This document shows positions 23,449 through 34,500 of a stretch of DNA of 64,000 bases, piece after piece. The DNA is from Alitta virens (taxonomy: Eukaryota > Annelida > Polychaeta > Phyllodocida > Nereididae), in NCBI GenBank assembly GCA_932294295.1, contig OW028581.1, forward strand, positions 39,089,995 to 39,153,994, in the 5' to 3' direction. Positions within the stretch are counted from its first letter, which is position 1. Each line of letters opens with the position of its first letter. The translations under genes and the position numbers were made by a program. Below the pieces are notes generated by a model. That model did no database searches, was not told the DNA's origin, and was given only the letters and a program-made list of their open reading frames with translations.

Positions 23449-23735
23449 TGTCTTATCTTATCTTAATCTTTATCTTATCTTATCTGTCCTTATCTGTTTT
23501 TTTCTTATGGTATCTTATCTTACCTTTCCTTACCTTTTCTTACCTTATCTTATCTGTCTTTTTCTTATCGTATATTACCTTACCTTACCTTACCTTACCT
23601 TACCTTATCTTATCTTATCTTATCTTATCTTGTCTTGTCTTGTCTTGTCTTGTCTTGTCTTGTCTTGTCTTGTCTTGTCTTGTCTTGTCTTGTCTTACCT
23701 TACATTACCTTATCTTATCTTATCTTATCTACATT
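23449..23735. repeat. Pentanucleotide satellite (CTTAT/CTTAC/CTTGT)n upstream of the GST gene
   Basis: Blocks of TCTTA, CCTTA and TCTTG units succeed one another, including about 12 CTTGT units at 23,630-23,695. One strand is purine-rich and the other pyrimidine-rich. Frames through it are artefacts of the repeat. Confidence 0.9.
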
Positions 23736-24330
23736 TTTGCACCAATCTAGCAGCACAGGTCATTAGTGTAATAGAACATTGATTGATTAATTAACAAATA
23801 TAAATTTAAAATTTAGTTTTAAGATTGATGAGTCCATGCATTTAATAATTATGACGACATTGTAAGAATAACTGCTGTTTTAAACTTTACATGATAGTCA
23901 TTCAGTACGCTGACAGAACTGTCCATTTTCATAGAAGCCCACATGGGTGGACTTTCTTTTGTCCTTTCGTTATAATTGGCCATTACAGCCAACTGCACTA
24001 AAAGCCCATGTTAATTAATGGCGCCCAACTAAATGGTCTGCTAATTGATTAAAATGTTTTTGGAAATCCATTACAGAACAGACCTCTACCGTGATTGCAC
24101 ATTAAAAATTATATAATGTTTTATTTTTCCTATGTAAATAATTACACAATCATATTAATTATATCTGTTACTATTTTCACTTTTGGTTTGGTTTATTAGG
24201 CCCTACACACACACATATATATAGCATATTGGAGTAAATCCCACTACACGTGGATAGACCCCCATCCAAAATATCGAAATGTGTGTATTTAATGTCATAT
24301 TTAAGGTAAAAACTGTTTTATTAGATACTA
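23736..24330. other. Intergenic, AT-rich
   Basis: I see nothing coding. A short (CA)n(TA)n run lies at about 24,207-24,222. Confidence 0.4.
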
Positions 24331-24490
24331 TGGAGCTTAACTATGGAATAGTATTCCAATATCAATAAAGAATAGTCAATCACTCAAGACTTTCAAATCA
24401 GCTGTGAATAAGTGGCTGGTCACATGTGCATCAAGTAAATTGCCGCTATACCTGTATTTCTTGACAATGTATCATCAACATGCCTCGGAA
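24331..24490 (+). pseudogene. LINE reverse-transcriptase C-terminal remnant
   Basis: Reading from TGGAATAGTATTCC gives WNSIPISIKNSQSLKTFKSA followed by VNKWLVT. This is the end signature of many LINE ORF2 proteins (LWNSLP...SLxxFKxxLKxxL). An in-frame TAA just upstream shows decay. No polyA or target duplication is evident. Confidence 0.6.
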
Positions 24491-27414
24491 AAGCAGTCCA
24501 AGACATTCTAATTCCAAAAGCAAACGAACATTTTAATATTTTATTTTATATTTGTCATTAGTTGTGCAGAAGTCTCACAACTTGTATAATTGAATACGAC
24601 TCAAAATAAAACGTTACATACATTACATACAAAACACAAATTTGTTGTAACTACCATGATATGATGAGATTCCCATTGTGTTATTTGATCTAATTATCCA
24701 TATGGATACATATTTGTGTCATGATTAAAGGTTGACTTACAGTCTCTGTTTGCAATAACTTTGTTATAACATCTTTAATTATAAAGCTTTAGTGTAACTG
24801 TCCAAAAGAAATTATACAGTACACAGAGACAACATGAATTGTGTTTACAACACAGAAAGTCCTTAAAGTTTGGTCTTAATTTTGAAAATAAAAAATAAAC
24901 CAATGATTTAGACCAAGTCTAAGGCAGTCTAAAAAATCAGACAGCAATAGTAAACACTTTTTAATGTGACAGTTTCAACTCTTTTGTCTCAGTAAATGGT
25001 AGGTTACTGAATCAGCCAAATGTTAATTCCAACCAGCCAAAATAAGTGATTTAAATCTCACATGCAGATTGAGATTATCATGACGTCCCGTCCCTTGTTA
25101 ATCTGTTCATTAATCTTTCTGCTAAGTCAAAAATAGCTTCTAATTTCCTGGAACGTGTTACTGTGGGTCATGTTTAATAAACTCAGAGCATTTCTTTTAA
25201 TTCATCCGTTTGGTTAAGTGACTGCTGTCTGGGCTTAATGGGCCTCAGACAAGGTTCTCGATGGATTGAGGCATTTTTCATCACAAATAATTTTTTACTT
25301 TAACCTAATGAATGAGTTTCGTTATCGTCATCACAATCTATTAACACATTTTATTTCAAGCTGAGACAAGAAAAATACAGACCTTGAAAAGTTTCAGAAG
25401 ATAAATTGAATGTAACAGCTTATTACAGACAACAAGACATACACTGCAAATGTATAGCACAATATTATTTAAGAATAAAGAGAAAGGGGAGATATAGAGT
25501 AATTACACTTTGAATGAACTACAACCAGAGGCTGGGGAGGGAAGTTGAACTCAATGCACTTAACAAGAAACGTGATGTGGTCACCAAAAACTCAAGGGAG
25601 GCTGTAAACAGAAGATAAGGATGAAGTACATTGCATCTGGCCACTACTTATCACACCTCGGCATACTTAAGCTGGCTTAATCTCTTACGTAACAGGCAAT
25701 TAATCTACTGGGTAACAGGGGCCATGCATGTTCTCCCCTACATGTCAGGAGAGTGCTACAACTGGACAGGCTGTCTGAGTGCTGTGAGTGACTTGGTGCT
25801 ACGTGAGGAAGCCGTTCATTATGACAGCATTGGGCAGCCAGTTGTGACTGCTGCTGCTGCTGATGATGCTGATGCTAGGGCAGGCCTGCTGAGAGATGCT
25901 GCAGCAGCAGACTTGCTATTACGTCCATTCATTGCAATGTACCAGCATCCAGTCTGCATGAACGTTACACTGCTTTGATCAACAGCAACAGACACTGACA
26001 ACTGAATGGTCCACTAGTAGGTAGGTCAGTCATTGTTTATTTATGTACACTCATTACATCTGCCTCTCTCTTAGTGGGTTACTAGGCTCCCGTACAGCGG
26101 CTGTATCGTGTCACAGCACTTGTTTTACTCAACAGCTGACTGGGTCAGGCAGCTGTGACACAGATCGATTATGGTTTTATCACCAGCAAAATCGTGGAGA
26201 TGAAAATATCATGGCATGATTACCCTTAATGTATGTGGCATGTTTATTAACTAACGTTAGCACTACGAATTCTCTCTCGTTTATTTACTAACAACATCCT
26301 CGGTATTCAGAGTTCTTTGGGATTTTACCAGGATCTCAAGTTAAAATACATGACGCATTCCAGATCATAATATATTTTTTTAAATTTATAATCTCAAATG
26401 GGCTTGAAAGTTGTAAACATGTTGTTTGTTTACATGTTGTTTGTTTGTTTTGTGGTTTGGCACCAGGTGGTGCTGACTGTACGTGTATATAGTATCTCTA
26501 TAGGCTAAAATCATCATACACCGCCCTTCAAAAGTATAAGACCACCTATCAAGGTGGCATCCCAAAAGCTGTATAGCAACAATGCTGCGACATGTGTATA
26601 AGGCTTTGGCCTTGGGTAGTCTCCTCTCAATTCATTTTCCCGCCGACATATGTCGCTGAGGGGCTGGACTTGTGAAGATGCTCTCAATTGTAAACCTCTA
26701 TACTTTGTGCTATTGCTAGGTTATTAAAGGTTATGTTATGGTAAGTTATGCTATGTTAAAGATAATTTAATTGTAATTCAGCCTGGCAGGCAGAGGTTTC
26801 CCATTTACCACACAGAGAGCTCCCCCAGTTAGCGATAACTGATTGTCCCTCCACAGTAAATTCATTTGTTATATCCTATGTAGATGTATATCTATTTTAT
26901 TATTTTTATTTTCAAATAAAATATCTTGGAATTTGATATAAAACTGTTACATATCTGTTGGGAAATAAATTATCTCTTTCCTCTGACTCTGACATTTCGA
27001 CCACTGTTTTTTTGCTAGAGTGCATGGTCTTATATTTTTGTATGTTTGTAAGAGAAATGAGTTGTACAATTTCAAAAAATGGGAGCTTGGCTATTCAGCA
27101 GATAATGCATTGATTATATTTCACGAAGGTTGTGGGTTCGATTCTCAGTCTGATCAAGCTTTCAATTCATTTCTTCAATTTATGTTTTCAATTAAATTTA
27201 ACAACCAACATGACTAACCATGCTTAGAATAAAGCAAACCCATTACCATTAGACCACCAATTACATGCTTCTAAACTTGCATAAGGAGAAGTACACTCCT
27301 ACCTCTTAGTCCATAATCCCATTGCAAGACAGTTCCATCATCACTTATATACTGATGACCACAATCTTTCATTTGCATGTAGCAATTCACTTTGACACCT
27401 TTGATATAATAAGC
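24491..27414. other. Intergenic stretch without recognised genes
   Basis: The frame at 25,631-25,978 ends in an Ala/Asp-rich segment (CTG/GAT codon repeats at 25,848-25,875) but has no ATG and no domain I can name. Nothing else is supported. Confidence 0.4.
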
Positions 27415-27527
27415 TATTCAATCTTCTTATATCCTCCAGTTTTATGTAATATGCAACGTGGATTGCATAAGTCTGAGGTCATTAGCATATAGAGTGACCA
27501 GGTCAATCTGTCACGTTATCTTCCACA
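27415..27527 (+). repeat. 110-bp dispersed repeat, copy 1
   Basis: The segment with ATTCAATCTTCTTATATCCT, CCAGTTTTATG and GCAACGTGGATTGCATAAGT recurs at 31,643-31,747. The second copy has an extra CTTTATG and a few substitutions. The family is unknown. Confidence 0.7.
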
Positions 27528-27707
27528 TGCTAGCTCAGTGGTCCTGCACTGGGCTTCCAAGGACTGGGTCCCGGGTTCACTTCCCGGTCGAGACTAAGTT
27601 GGATGGCTGTTTCATCCTTCATCTCATAGCCATGGTCCCTGCCTGCCCTAGTTAGCCCATCAGGTGCAGAAATACAGGATGTATACCCCTAATCCACCCA
27701 CCATGGT
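27528..27707 (+). mobile_element. tRNA-derived SINE, family A, copy 1
   Basis: The tRNA-like head has TAGCTCAGTGG (A box) and GGGTTCACTTCC (B box). The body has ATGGCTGTTTCATCCTTCAT and TCAGGTGCAGAAATACAGGA. It matches the copies at 34,078 and 41,295 throughout and is somewhat decayed. Confidence 0.8.
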
Positions 27708-28136
27708 CTCTCAAAGATGCAGTGCATTATTGATGTATATAAGGAAGCAGATTGAAGATCAGTGCTTTTAGTGAAACGTTCCACTTTGAGGAATTTTAAT
27801 TTCAGTCCATATATAAATTATTTTTGAGGAATGTTTCACGAGGTCTTTCTTCATTTCTGTGGTAGAATCTTTGACTATGACCTTGAGTGACCTGAAGTGA
27901 CCTATGGTCAAGATCAAAAGTCCATTGAATCCGCACATAACTTCTTTAATGACCTGCGAAGTAGAGAAAACATACATAAACAATCTGAAGTTAGTCTTTG
28001 ACCTATTTATACACTGGTGGTATACTCCACTATTAATAGGTCTCTCCTATACAAATGCAATGAACCGTCTCAATTATTGACTCCTTCTTACAAACTTGAA
28101 ATAAATTGAGATCTATTTGTTGACATAGAAGATATA

Positions 28137-28378
28137 ACATTATATCCTGCGCCAGTGGATCTTATAGAGTGCTTTGTTTTCACATTATTCGAGGTTATAC
28201 ATGGCCAAATGTGCCACGTGCGTTTTCCATGGGAAGGATAAACGCATGGAAAACGCATGGTTTTTAGATAATTATAATGAAGCAAAAACCATGCGTTTTC
28301 CATATTTTTATCCAAACGCATGGAAAACGCACGTGGCACAATTGGCCATGTATATATGTAGAAGCACCAGGATATAAT
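28137..28378. mobile_element. Palindromic MITE-like element upstream of the guanylate cyclase
   Basis: The arms at about 28,197-28,262 and 28,292-28,356 are inverted to each other, with a perfect 21-bp core. Outside them, ATTATATCCTG (28,138) and CAGGATATAAT (about 28,368) extend the symmetry. The motif ATGCGTTTTCC and its complement recur several times. Each arm carries the E-box CACGTG (28,215-28,220 and 28,330-28,335). The element ends 134 bases before the start codon of the plus-strand gene. It has no coding capacity. Confidence 0.7.
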
Positions 28379-28484
28379 TGGAGGTCATAATAATTATCAT
28401 CGGTAAATAAGACATTCATTTAAACAGTTTAATTGTTCTCATTACAGATCATATACCTTAAAGTATTAAAATTGACGTCCATTG

Positions 28485-28492
28485 TGACGTCA
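28485..28492 (+). promoter_or_regulatory. Consensus cAMP-response element (TGACGTCA)
   Basis: A perfect palindromic CRE lies 20 bases before the guanylate cyclase ATG, with a half-site TTGACGTC just upstream (28,472-28,479). CREB/ATF factors bind such sites. It could lie in the 5' UTR or core promoter; the transcription start is not known. Confidence 0.5.
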
Positions 28493-28511
28493 CCGTTTAC
28501 CCTTACGCATC

Positions 28512-31500
28512 ATGTACGGACTACTTTTGGAGGGCATCGCGGATGCAGTTCGGCGGAAGTTCGGCGAGGAAGTCTGGCAGGAAGTTCGAAAGAAGGCGGG
28601 GGTTCCCCATCACACTTTTGTCATGCACAAGACATATTCAGAAACTGTCATTCCTCGTCTGATTAAGGTAACCATTTCATAACCTCAGACAAAAATGAGT
28701 GCAAGGAATTCATAATTCATCCATGCTACTGTATTATGGCCTGTCTTGCAAGGACCTGCTGTGGGGTCTTCACAGAAAGCCTGTTTAATGTCTTGAAAGA
28801 AGAACAAAAATCTTTCCTTCTTAAATGTCTGCATTGAGTTTTAATGCTGTTTTCAAATGATTAGTCCAAATTGTACTGTTCAATGGACCCCTTTAGCAAA
28901 AACGGTAACTTGCACTAATTGGCAATGGAAACTATGTAGCCCAGAGCTAGAACTCGGGATGAAGGCTGTATAATATCGATCTGTTTACCCCATTCTCCCA
29001 ATCACTGATCACCTAGCAGCGACCATGTTCGATCTATTAGTTCGATTTGTTCTTTAATGGCGGATCAAAGTCAAAAGGAACCAGGTTAAATGTAACAGAT
29101 GTCCCTCCTGTCCCCCCTGATGACTTTTCCTCCTGAGAGCAGAACACAGTCGCCTGCCTTTGACACAATTTCATTTGCAATATTGCTTTTAGAAGATGAA
29201 ACTCACTGATGGGTTATGTATGATTTCTTCTTTATTATGATGCACCAGCAGAGAAAGCAATTCACTTTATAAGAAAATCAAAAGAGTGGGCGGAAAGTTT
29301 TATATATATTCTTGCTGAAATGAGTTAACATATTCACTTTGTTAGAAAATATGAATAAAAACTGACATACATTTTTTGATATTATAGAACAGAGCTATCA
29401 GAAACTGATGTCAGACTGAAACATGAACCGAAGGCCCAGATCCTAAACTCCCCAAATTAAAAAATATAATCGCTTAAATATAAGCCTCAATTATATGCCA
29501 TACCAATTAGGTATTTCTTAGCCTAATCACTTGACTTCATGTTGTAGCAGAAAATTCTACTTTTTCTTCATTTTAGTTTATTTTTAAAGATTACTAGGCC
29601 TCTTGGTGCATTCAAGATAACCCCAATTGTATTCCAGGCCACCTCAGAAGTGACTGGTCGCCCCGTAGATGAACTGATGGAGCTGTGTGGCCTGTCTTTC
29701 GTGGGGTACATCTCCCAATATGGCTACGACAGGGTGATGAGGGTGCTGGGGAGACATCTTAGAGATTTCCTGAGTGGTCTAGACAACCTGCACGAATATC
29801 TTCGCTTCTCATATCCCAAACTGAAGCCACCTAGCTTCTTCTGTGAGAACGAGTCAAGAAGTGGTCTAACCCTGCACTATAGGTGAGCAAGATTATGCAA
29901 TAACCATCCTATTTATACATGAATTATGTAGGTCGTCCATTCGTCATGGGAGCAAATGGTGGGGGTAGGGAAGGGTACCTAAGACACATTTATATTTTCT
30001 TCATATTTTAATGTATATTTGTGCAATTTTGTGGCTTTGAGAGGTTTAACCGCCCCCCCCCCCCCCCCTCCCTAGAAAGATTGCAAATCGGTACCACTGG
30101 ATTCCATGACAAAAAAGAACAACATTACACTGTAATTTACAGGCCTCCATAGATGTTATATGCCGAGGTTTCATATTTCTAGGCCTCAGGGTGTAATGTG
30201 TATTGGCTGTCAGTTGGTCATTGGACTCAATTTCCATACAAATTAACACTAAGATAAAAACAGGACAGCCTTTGATAGGGCAGATTTACCGCCGCACAAC
30301 TATATATGATAAGCCAAACTGGGCATTAGACTATCCAGTGCCTCCGGAGCTATGATCTGCACTCATGTTGCAGAAATGAAACCGTCATTTCAGTAAAACC
30401 AAAAACATGGTATTGGTTAGATTGGAGTCATCTTGAGCCAGACTTGTTTTAGGCACCCTGAATATAGCTACTTTTTGGGCTTCATCTTCTCTCCTCTCCT
30501 CTCCTCTCCTCTCCTCTCCTCTCCTCTCCTCTCCTCTCCTCTCCTCTCCTCTCCTCTCCTCTCCTCTCCTCTCCTCTCCTCTCCTCTCCTCTCCTCTCCT
30601 CTCCTCTCCTCTCCTCTCCTCTCCTCTCCTCTCCTCTACTCTGTCAAAGACCCTCATGGGGTAATCATGCAACATGGTGAAATCCAACGTCATCATCTCA
30701 TCATTATGTCTGCTTCTGGCATATCACTGAGATCACTTAAAATATTTTGCAATAAAAGTACAGTATAAGGGTCGATTCATATCTATATATTTATTACAGG
30801 TCAAAGAGAAGAGGGTTCATCTATTACGTAATGGGGCAGATAACCCAGGTGGCGCGACAGTTCTACAACGCCCCCCTGGAGATAGAACTCATATCAGAAG
30901 AGGAGACCCTGGACATGACCCACGTGGTCATGAGACTTCACTTCGACAACACTGCATACAAGGTCTGTGTGTCTAATGACCTGTGATAAAAATGGAATAA
31001 AATAATTGCTTAACTATTGACTATTTACAAAGATTAAAATATACAAAGATTCGACACTACTTCACTTGCATAAGCTGCCAGATTGAACCCGCTGACATAG
31101 GTTCAATTACACTGAGCCCTCTGGGTATTATTTATATGAATTGTAAGTCACTTGATAGAATTTCTAGGTGACCCAAACTGTCCCAAAATCAAGGATTGCA
31201 CAAACTTTCTGATTCTCCAAGTTTGAACTTTATAAAATGAGCATGGTTAATCAGATTAAGTGTATACCAAAGGTAAGATGCTACAACTGAATGGCAACAG
31301 TTATGAAGCAAAATCAATAGGTTTAGACAACTGAACTTATTATCATCAGACATTTTTTACAATAGAACTGAGATATCTGACTAGCTGTGAGTCTAACGAT
31401 TCAATAATCGCATCCGAGATACTTTTGCCCCAACAACACACCTGAAACACACACACAGTGATAGGCCATTTGAGGTTTATTGCCAGGAGTCATTATGACC

Positions 31501-34500
31501 TGTAAAATGGGCTCACACAGCTCATTCCAATGCTCTTTATATGACTTAATGCTTCAATCAGCTGATAATGCAATCAAAACGCCAAATGTGGGTTTCCCAT
31601 TTCTGGGGTCACAGGTGGTGTTCGACTTCTGACTCCTTTGATATTAGTTATTCAATCTTCTTATATCCTCCAGTTTTATGCTTTATGTAATATGCAACGT
31701 GGATTGCATAAGTCTGAGGTCATTAACATATAGGGGTGACTAGGTCAATCTGTCACCCATTCCAGATTTTTAACAACGCAACGAAACAAGCACAAATGAA
31801 TATTTAGTTTTCTGTGTGTAGTGAAACATGTAGGAATATCAACTGCATTCTGCTAACAAATGATAAAACCTAGATTTAGACACTCCACTCTGTCACACTC
31901 AAATTAAAGTTACCCGCATCATAATCATATCTAATGATTTACAGCCAATATTTTTACCATTATCCAGGACCCCGATGAAGAAATCGAATCGCACACAGAT
32001 GCCATGCAGATTTCTTCCACTCTCTTCTTTGACGTCTTCCCCTTCCATATTGTCTTCACTAAGAACATGGTGAGTTGCTCTTTCTTATTCAAGATATTAT
32101 GCTGATTTACACATCATTATTATCCTTACTGGATATGATGTTGTTATTAGCTGATGGCATGCGAGACAACCAATGAGTGTCACTCAACAGCAGATATAGA
32201 CTGAAAACTTCTTCTGAGAATTTGGATAGAACCCTTAATGTAACCCAACTAATGAAGCCAAGGCAGTCTGTTATTTTGTATTTTGTATAAACTGAGACAC
32301 CCATATTTATTGTGACATTTCGTTGTCAATATATCATTGCTATGTCATAACCATTAGCCAACCTACTGGCTACAATGTGAATGGCTAGTTCTTCAGCATT
32401 TTATCACATGTTTTGGATATTTTTAAAGGGCATTGGTAATAAAGGACATTTTCACTTCAGATCAATTCGCGATGTCTGTTGCTGTCTGTTGCTATACTGC
32501 CAATTTCTGCTGGTTTATGAATATGATGAATACTTTGTCACTTCATAGAGCTCTATTTGTTGTTTCAGGTTATCAAGTCAGTAGGGTCTGGTCTCAATGC
32601 TGTCATGGACAGTCTGATTGGTCAAGCTGTGGACGAGATGTTTTCTCTTATAAGACCCCTTGTGGAATTCACTATGGAGAATGTGAGTGCATCCATGAGT
32701 AATGTGACCAGAATTCAATTTCAGTGGTTGTCAGCAACTGCATACGTCACTGCGTGCTGTCACCTCAAAGCCCAGCAACCTAATTATGGACATTCTTTGC
32801 TAGTTTACCTAGTTAAACAAATGATTGGTTAAACTATGTAGCCAATAGGCTGTGTATAGACTTAAGAAAAACTTCTCTCCAAAATACAAGAGAAATGGGT
32901 TCATAAACTCAGCACTTGAACATCTAATTATTCTGTAATTTCATTGTTAGACCTTTAATACCATAAGCCAGCTTATAGACTATAAGAGAAATTTATTAAT
33001 TTACTTTAGATGAGTAAACGAGCAAAATATGCACACAATTAGGTACTTTGAGGTGAAAGCACACAGTGTATGTTGAGTAATTCAGAGCCAGTGACATTAG
33101 CTAAAGCCACAATAAGCCCGGTCAAGCCATAAGTTAAAGCAAGGAGAGAACTAAGTCTTTTTCACATACACTTTTGGCCGATTCCAGCGGCAAATAATAT
33201 TCACTTTGTTGGTATCTAACCATTTAGTGTGTAAAGAGGAAAACAAAATTATGCATTTTATAAATAGTAAGGTGGCCAAGTGCTCCTTGTGGCAGGCGAT
33301 TTGACTTGTACTTGTATGAATTACTTGGGAGACAACCTTAAAATATTTAACTTCAAATACTTTCTTCTAACAATCAGGTTCTGATGCACACGAACAATGT
33401 GTTTGAGATAACTTCTGTGGATCCTGTCAAGAAGAACAGGACTAATGATTCGACTGGAATGGACACATTAGGTTAGTAAAATCTTATAGTATTCAGCTTT
33501 ACAAGAATACATTTATGGGCTGCAAGCCTGCATTACATTTTCTGTTTTTTAGCCTTGCCACACAAAAAATTTTTTCTCACCTTTTATCTGCAAGACCATG
33601 AGCGACAGCCATTGTAAATAATAATATGGGCATTATCATCAAATAACATGATTGTAAAAGATTGTTCTAATAATCATCATCATAAAACATTTATCTCAAC
33701 AATCATCATAAAAATACTTTATCATCGACTGAGGAGCCATTTCAGTTACCATGAAAATCATTCAAGAAAATTAATTATCATAAAAACCAATGTCGACAGT
33801 CATGAGTTTGAGATGCATGATAATTATCTCAACATTCATCACACCAAGAAATATCTTCATCATTTAGATACCCTGTATCATTTCAAAGTTGTCATCATTA
33901 TACCAACGTAAATTTTCATATAAATTATTAATTTTCGTTTATAGATGACTCAGCTGATGGTAATAATCAATCAATATTAATGTATTACCAATGTGTCAGT
34001 GTATATAAAATATTGTCAAGAATCATTCTATTCAACTACATTGTATGTCTCTTCATTTTATAACATGTACAATGTACTGAGGGGATGGTAGCATGCAGGG
34101 CTTCCAACCACTGGGTCCCGGGTTCAATTCCCTTTCGAGCCTAAGTAGGATGGCTGTTTCATCCTTCATCTCATTGCTTTGGTCCCTGCCTGTCCTAATT
34201 AGCCCATCAGGTGCAGAAATACAGGACGTAAAGCCCTATTCAACCCGCCCACCACCTGTACAATGTACCGTGTTATTGGTAACTTCATTCTTGGATGTCA
34301 TGTTGTTGATATTAGGTAGATATAAGTTACATCAATATCTGTGACATTTAAGCCAATCAACGAGTCTCCGTATTGAGTCTATCTTTCCGTAAATCTGATC
34401 GCTTTCTGTGAACTCATCTTCTATACAATCTACGTATTTTACATTGTTATTCTTCAAGTCTGTATCTATGTACAACTTTTAAAGTCTGTATCTTTGTCAA

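Noticed and set aside
23273..23782. Long hydrophobic frames (YLILSYL repeats) as membrane proteins
   Set aside because: They are translations of the CTTAT/CTTGT satellite.
25631..25978. A 115-codon open frame with an Ala/Asp-rich end, considered as a Harbinger nuclease fragment or small gene
   Set aside because: No ATG, no catalytic motif, and the Ala/Asp stretch comes from CTG/GAT repeats. It is not supported as a gene.
30385..30768. Frames rich in RRGEE or LLSSP
   Set aside because: They are translations of the CTCCT microsatellite on either strand.
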